Positions 58,735-64,000 of a DNA stretch of 64,000 nucleotides are shown here, one piece after another; the stretch's first letter is position 1; every line of letters begins with the position of its first letter. Below the pieces are notes generated by a model. The model was not told the origin of the DNA and did no database searches. It saw nothing but the letters and a program-made list of their open reading frames with translations. The DNA lies in contig NC_091245.1 of the NCBI RefSeq assembly GCF_042477335.2, positions 111,634,501 to 111,698,500 of the forward strand, written 5' to 3'. This DNA comes from Ovis canadensis. Taxonomy: Eukaryota; Chordata; Mammalia; Artiodactyla; Bovidae. The translations under genes and the position numbers were made by a program.

Positions 58735-58822
58735 TAGGATCTACTTCCCCGACTAGGGATGGGGCCCAGGCCCCCTGACTGGGAGCATGGAGTCTCAGCC
58801 ACCAAACCACCAGGGAAGTCCC
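58735..58822 (-). mobile_element. CHR-2-like SINE fragment
   Basis: Antisense head: GTAGGATCTACTTCCCCGAC and ACCAAACCACCAGGGAAGTC. Confidence 0.75.
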
Positions 58823-59457
58823 CTGTGTCCCGTTTCCTCCGAAGCCATCCTTGGTCCCTACGGTCCCCAGTGAGTCCGTCTGCCCCTCCACAGTCTCAGC
58901 GTTCTTTTCCTTGGGACGTACCTTGGAGGTCAGTATCCTTCTCCTCACTAAGAGGGGAAAGCGAAATGCAGAGAGGTGTCTGGCATGGCTTCTGCCACAC
59001 AGCCCTGTCTTTACCCCTCAGTCCCTCCTCTACAATTCCCTGGGGTTACTAGCCCATCCCGCCCCTGTCAGAGCCAAGGCCTTCCCTTAGCCTTGGAGCA
59101 CCAGTCAGCGGTACCTGTGCCTGCTCTCTTCAAAGGGCGTGTTTCTAGTCGAAAGGGACCGTGCCTCCGTGGACATCTGCTGGACCATGTGTCCCAAGCC
59201 AGAGGCCAGTGGCAGAGCACAGCCCAGATCTCCTGGGATCCCACCCAGGGCTCTCCCTACAGTGTCAGGGGACGCTCAACTTTAAGGGATCCAATATGTT
59301 GTTTTCTTCCTTTGTGTGCCGTTTCTCAAGGACTCTCTGTTCCTTATCAGTTCCTGGGAAACAGGAATGAGCAGAGCTGCACGCAGTTCTCAGGACTGAG
59401 ATCATGGGAAAGAGCACCTGCTTGGATTCCCTTCAGTGACTCCCTTCAGCGACCTTT

Positions 59458-59530
59458 CAGGACTATCCATTTTGTTGCAACTGGTGGAATTTCATTCTTT
59501 TTAATGGCTGAGTAATCATTTTATTGAAGA
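59458..59530 (+). mobile_element. Short L1 fragment
   Basis: CCATTTTGTTGCAACTGGTG followed by AATTTCATTCTTTTTAATGG and GCTGAGTAAT is a recognisable L1 3' segment. Confidence 0.6.
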
Positions 59531-60045
59531 CATATAAGCATGCATTTCTGCAAATAACGGACGCTTGTTTCACTCGAAACTTGGGACCCTGCGTCCTTCT
59601 TCTCATCAACTCCAGTCCCCAGGTCCCGGTCTACGAAGACCACGACACTACAGTATCCCACACCACCCTCCTCCAGGTCACTCACTCCCTCAGCACGTCC
59701 TGTGGCATGAGCGGCTTTCAGTCCCCTCCCCATTTCACCCCCGACTCCATACCATGCCACAGCAGCTACATTAAGTAGCATTCACAAGATCTGATTTGGG
59801 GAGGATGACCAAGACAAGCAGAGGATGAGGAATTCATACTGATCACTGGGCTTGGGAAAGAGCAAGAACATAAAATTAAAGGTCTTTGCCAGGAGAGGAG
59901 GGGGAGGGGAGGGTAATATATGTGTAGGGGGCAGGCATTAATCCAGGCCCGATAGAAGGTGTGAGATGTGGAAATCTATGGATAAGGAATAGACAGGACT
60001 CTAATACCAATTACAAGCAGAGGTCAAGAGTCTCGACCTCTGCCG

Positions 60046-60270
60046 TTTTTTTTTAATATTTATTTTTATTTTATTGAATTATTTGGTTGCACTAGGTCGT
60101 AGTCGCCACACACGAGATCTTTGATCTTCACTGATGGATACCACCTCTTTAGTTGCAGCTTGCAAACTCTTACTTGCAGCATGTGGGATCTAAGTTCCCT
60201 GACCAGGGATCAAACCTGGGCCCCTGCACTGGGAGCATGGGGTCTTAGCCACTGGATCACCAGGGAAGTA
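60046..60270 (-). mobile_element. CHR-2-like SINE
   Basis: Antisense, with the T-rich tail first (TTTTTTTTTAATATTTATTT) and the head last (TCCCTGACCAGGGATCAAAC, TGGATCACCAGGGAAGTA). Confidence 0.8.
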
Positions 60271-61013
60271 TCCAGACCTATGCTATTAATCCAACTGAGC
60301 TGCCATCTCTATGGGGCAGGCAACAGAGGCCCAGAGCAACTAGCATCAGGGAGATGATGGGAAGGTCACCAGGCTCAACTGAGACCCAGAGTTGGATTGC
60401 ACTGGGATGCTTCATAGCTCCCTGTGCAAGACAGTCGGTAGATTAACGTCGGGTGAGTGAGTCACTTAGTGAACTCATTGGCCAGGGTGTAAGGAGGGTA
60501 TGAAAGCAGAAGAATTGGCAGGAATAATAGGAATAATACGGCCCCCATGCAGAGTTCTTGGTGCCTGAAATTTCCCATTCAGGAGTCACAGCTTCATTTA
60601 GATTAAAAGGAATCTCTCACTCTTCTTATTGAAGTGTAAATCTTATGTGTGTTGGTGGGGAATGGATTAGGTGTGAATAATAACATACGAATACCGCATT
60701 GTGAGGAGGTCTTTTAGACTCACTTTCTTTTCCAAAGGCAGTTGTGGAAAGCAGGTGGCATGGAAGGGGTCACCTAGAAGGGAAGGAAAGGCAGGAAAGC
60801 AGGTTTTGCCAGAGTCACCCAGTGAAAGATTACACAGCTCCTCCAGAGTGGGGTCACCCGGTTTGACTTCATTGCCAGACAATCTTCCCTCTGGGAGCAT
60901 GGCCCTTTGGATGCCCGCCCCTTGATCCCCTGGGAAGAGATGAGCCTGGGGAGAAGGAAGATTTCCCTGGGGCTGAGAAGAGACAATGCTCAGCACAGGG
61001 GCCTCCAGGGCCA

Positions 61014-63960
<2,947 letters not shown>

Positions 63961-64000
63961 GCCAGTAGCCTGTGTCCTGGGAGTGTGGCCTGGTCAGCCC

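Larger units (their letters stand above)
54840..61013. other. Gene-free interval between IGSF9 and SLAMF9
   Basis: About 6.2 kb. Holds a MIR (55260-55460), BovB (55608-56145), Bov-tA (57530-57670), CHR-2-like SINEs (58735-58822, 60046-60270) and a short L1 piece (59458-59530). 56.2-57.5 kb, 57.7-58.7 kb and 58.9-59.4 kb show nothing I can name. The SLAMF9 3' UTR must end somewhere in the right part, but I see no canonical AATAAA within 350 nt of its stop. Confidence 0.55.

Noticed and set aside
59516-59526. AATAAA on the minus strand as the SLAMF9 poly(A) signal
   Set aside because: It abuts an L1 fragment and lies 1.5 kb beyond the stop; no downstream element makes it convincing, so the SLAMF9 3' end is left open.

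Overview
This is nuclear DNA of a ruminant, almost certainly a bovid. It carries split genes with GT-AG introns, CpG-rich promoters, and dense Bov-tA (tRNA-Glu-type) SINEs and BovB/RTE LINE pieces, a combination typical of bovids. The species cannot be fixed from the sequence alone. Four protein-coding genes were recognised by comparing exon translations with remembered mammalian proteins. All lie on the minus strand, in the order CFAP45 - TAGLN2 - IGSF9 - SLAMF9, which matches human 1q23.2.

Layout. 1-11.6 kb: the 5' part of CFAP45 (first four coding exons; the rest lies left of position 1), starting in a small CpG-rich promoter with an RFX X-box. 11.65-25.84 kb: gene-free DNA made of SINEs, nested L1, L2, MIR and one old LTR fragment. 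25.84-33.5 kb: TAGLN2, complete coding region (199 aa, four coding exons), with its promoter CpG island near 32.4-33.5 kb. 34.87-54.7 kb: IGSF9, complete coding region assembled from 20 coding exons (1179 aa, all splice phases consistent), a probable non-coding first exon at 54.48 kb and a 6 kb intron after the second coding exon. 54.7-61.0 kb: gene-free DNA with BovB, SINEs and L1/MIR debris. 61.0-63.96 kb: SLAMF9, complete coding region (289 aa, four exons).

The genes are neighbours but do not form a pathway. CFAP45 is an axonemal protein, TAGLN2 an actin-binding calponin-family protein, IGSF9 a neuronal Ig/FN3 adhesion receptor, and SLAMF9 an immune receptor of the SLAM family.

I found no convincing new system. 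The best leads are regulatory or structural: X-box (RFX) motifs at the CFAP45 promoter and, unexpectedly, inside IGSF9; a ZNF143-type motif at the IGSF9 promoter; paired miR-1 and miR-133 seed matches in the TAGLN2 3' UTR; a CA/CG alternating tract in the IGSF9 3' UTR; a triplicated unknown repeat in CFAP45 intron 1; and a BovB inverted pair with a clear target-site duplication. Exon positions were read by eye and can be off by a base or two, but the reading frames close in all three complete genes.
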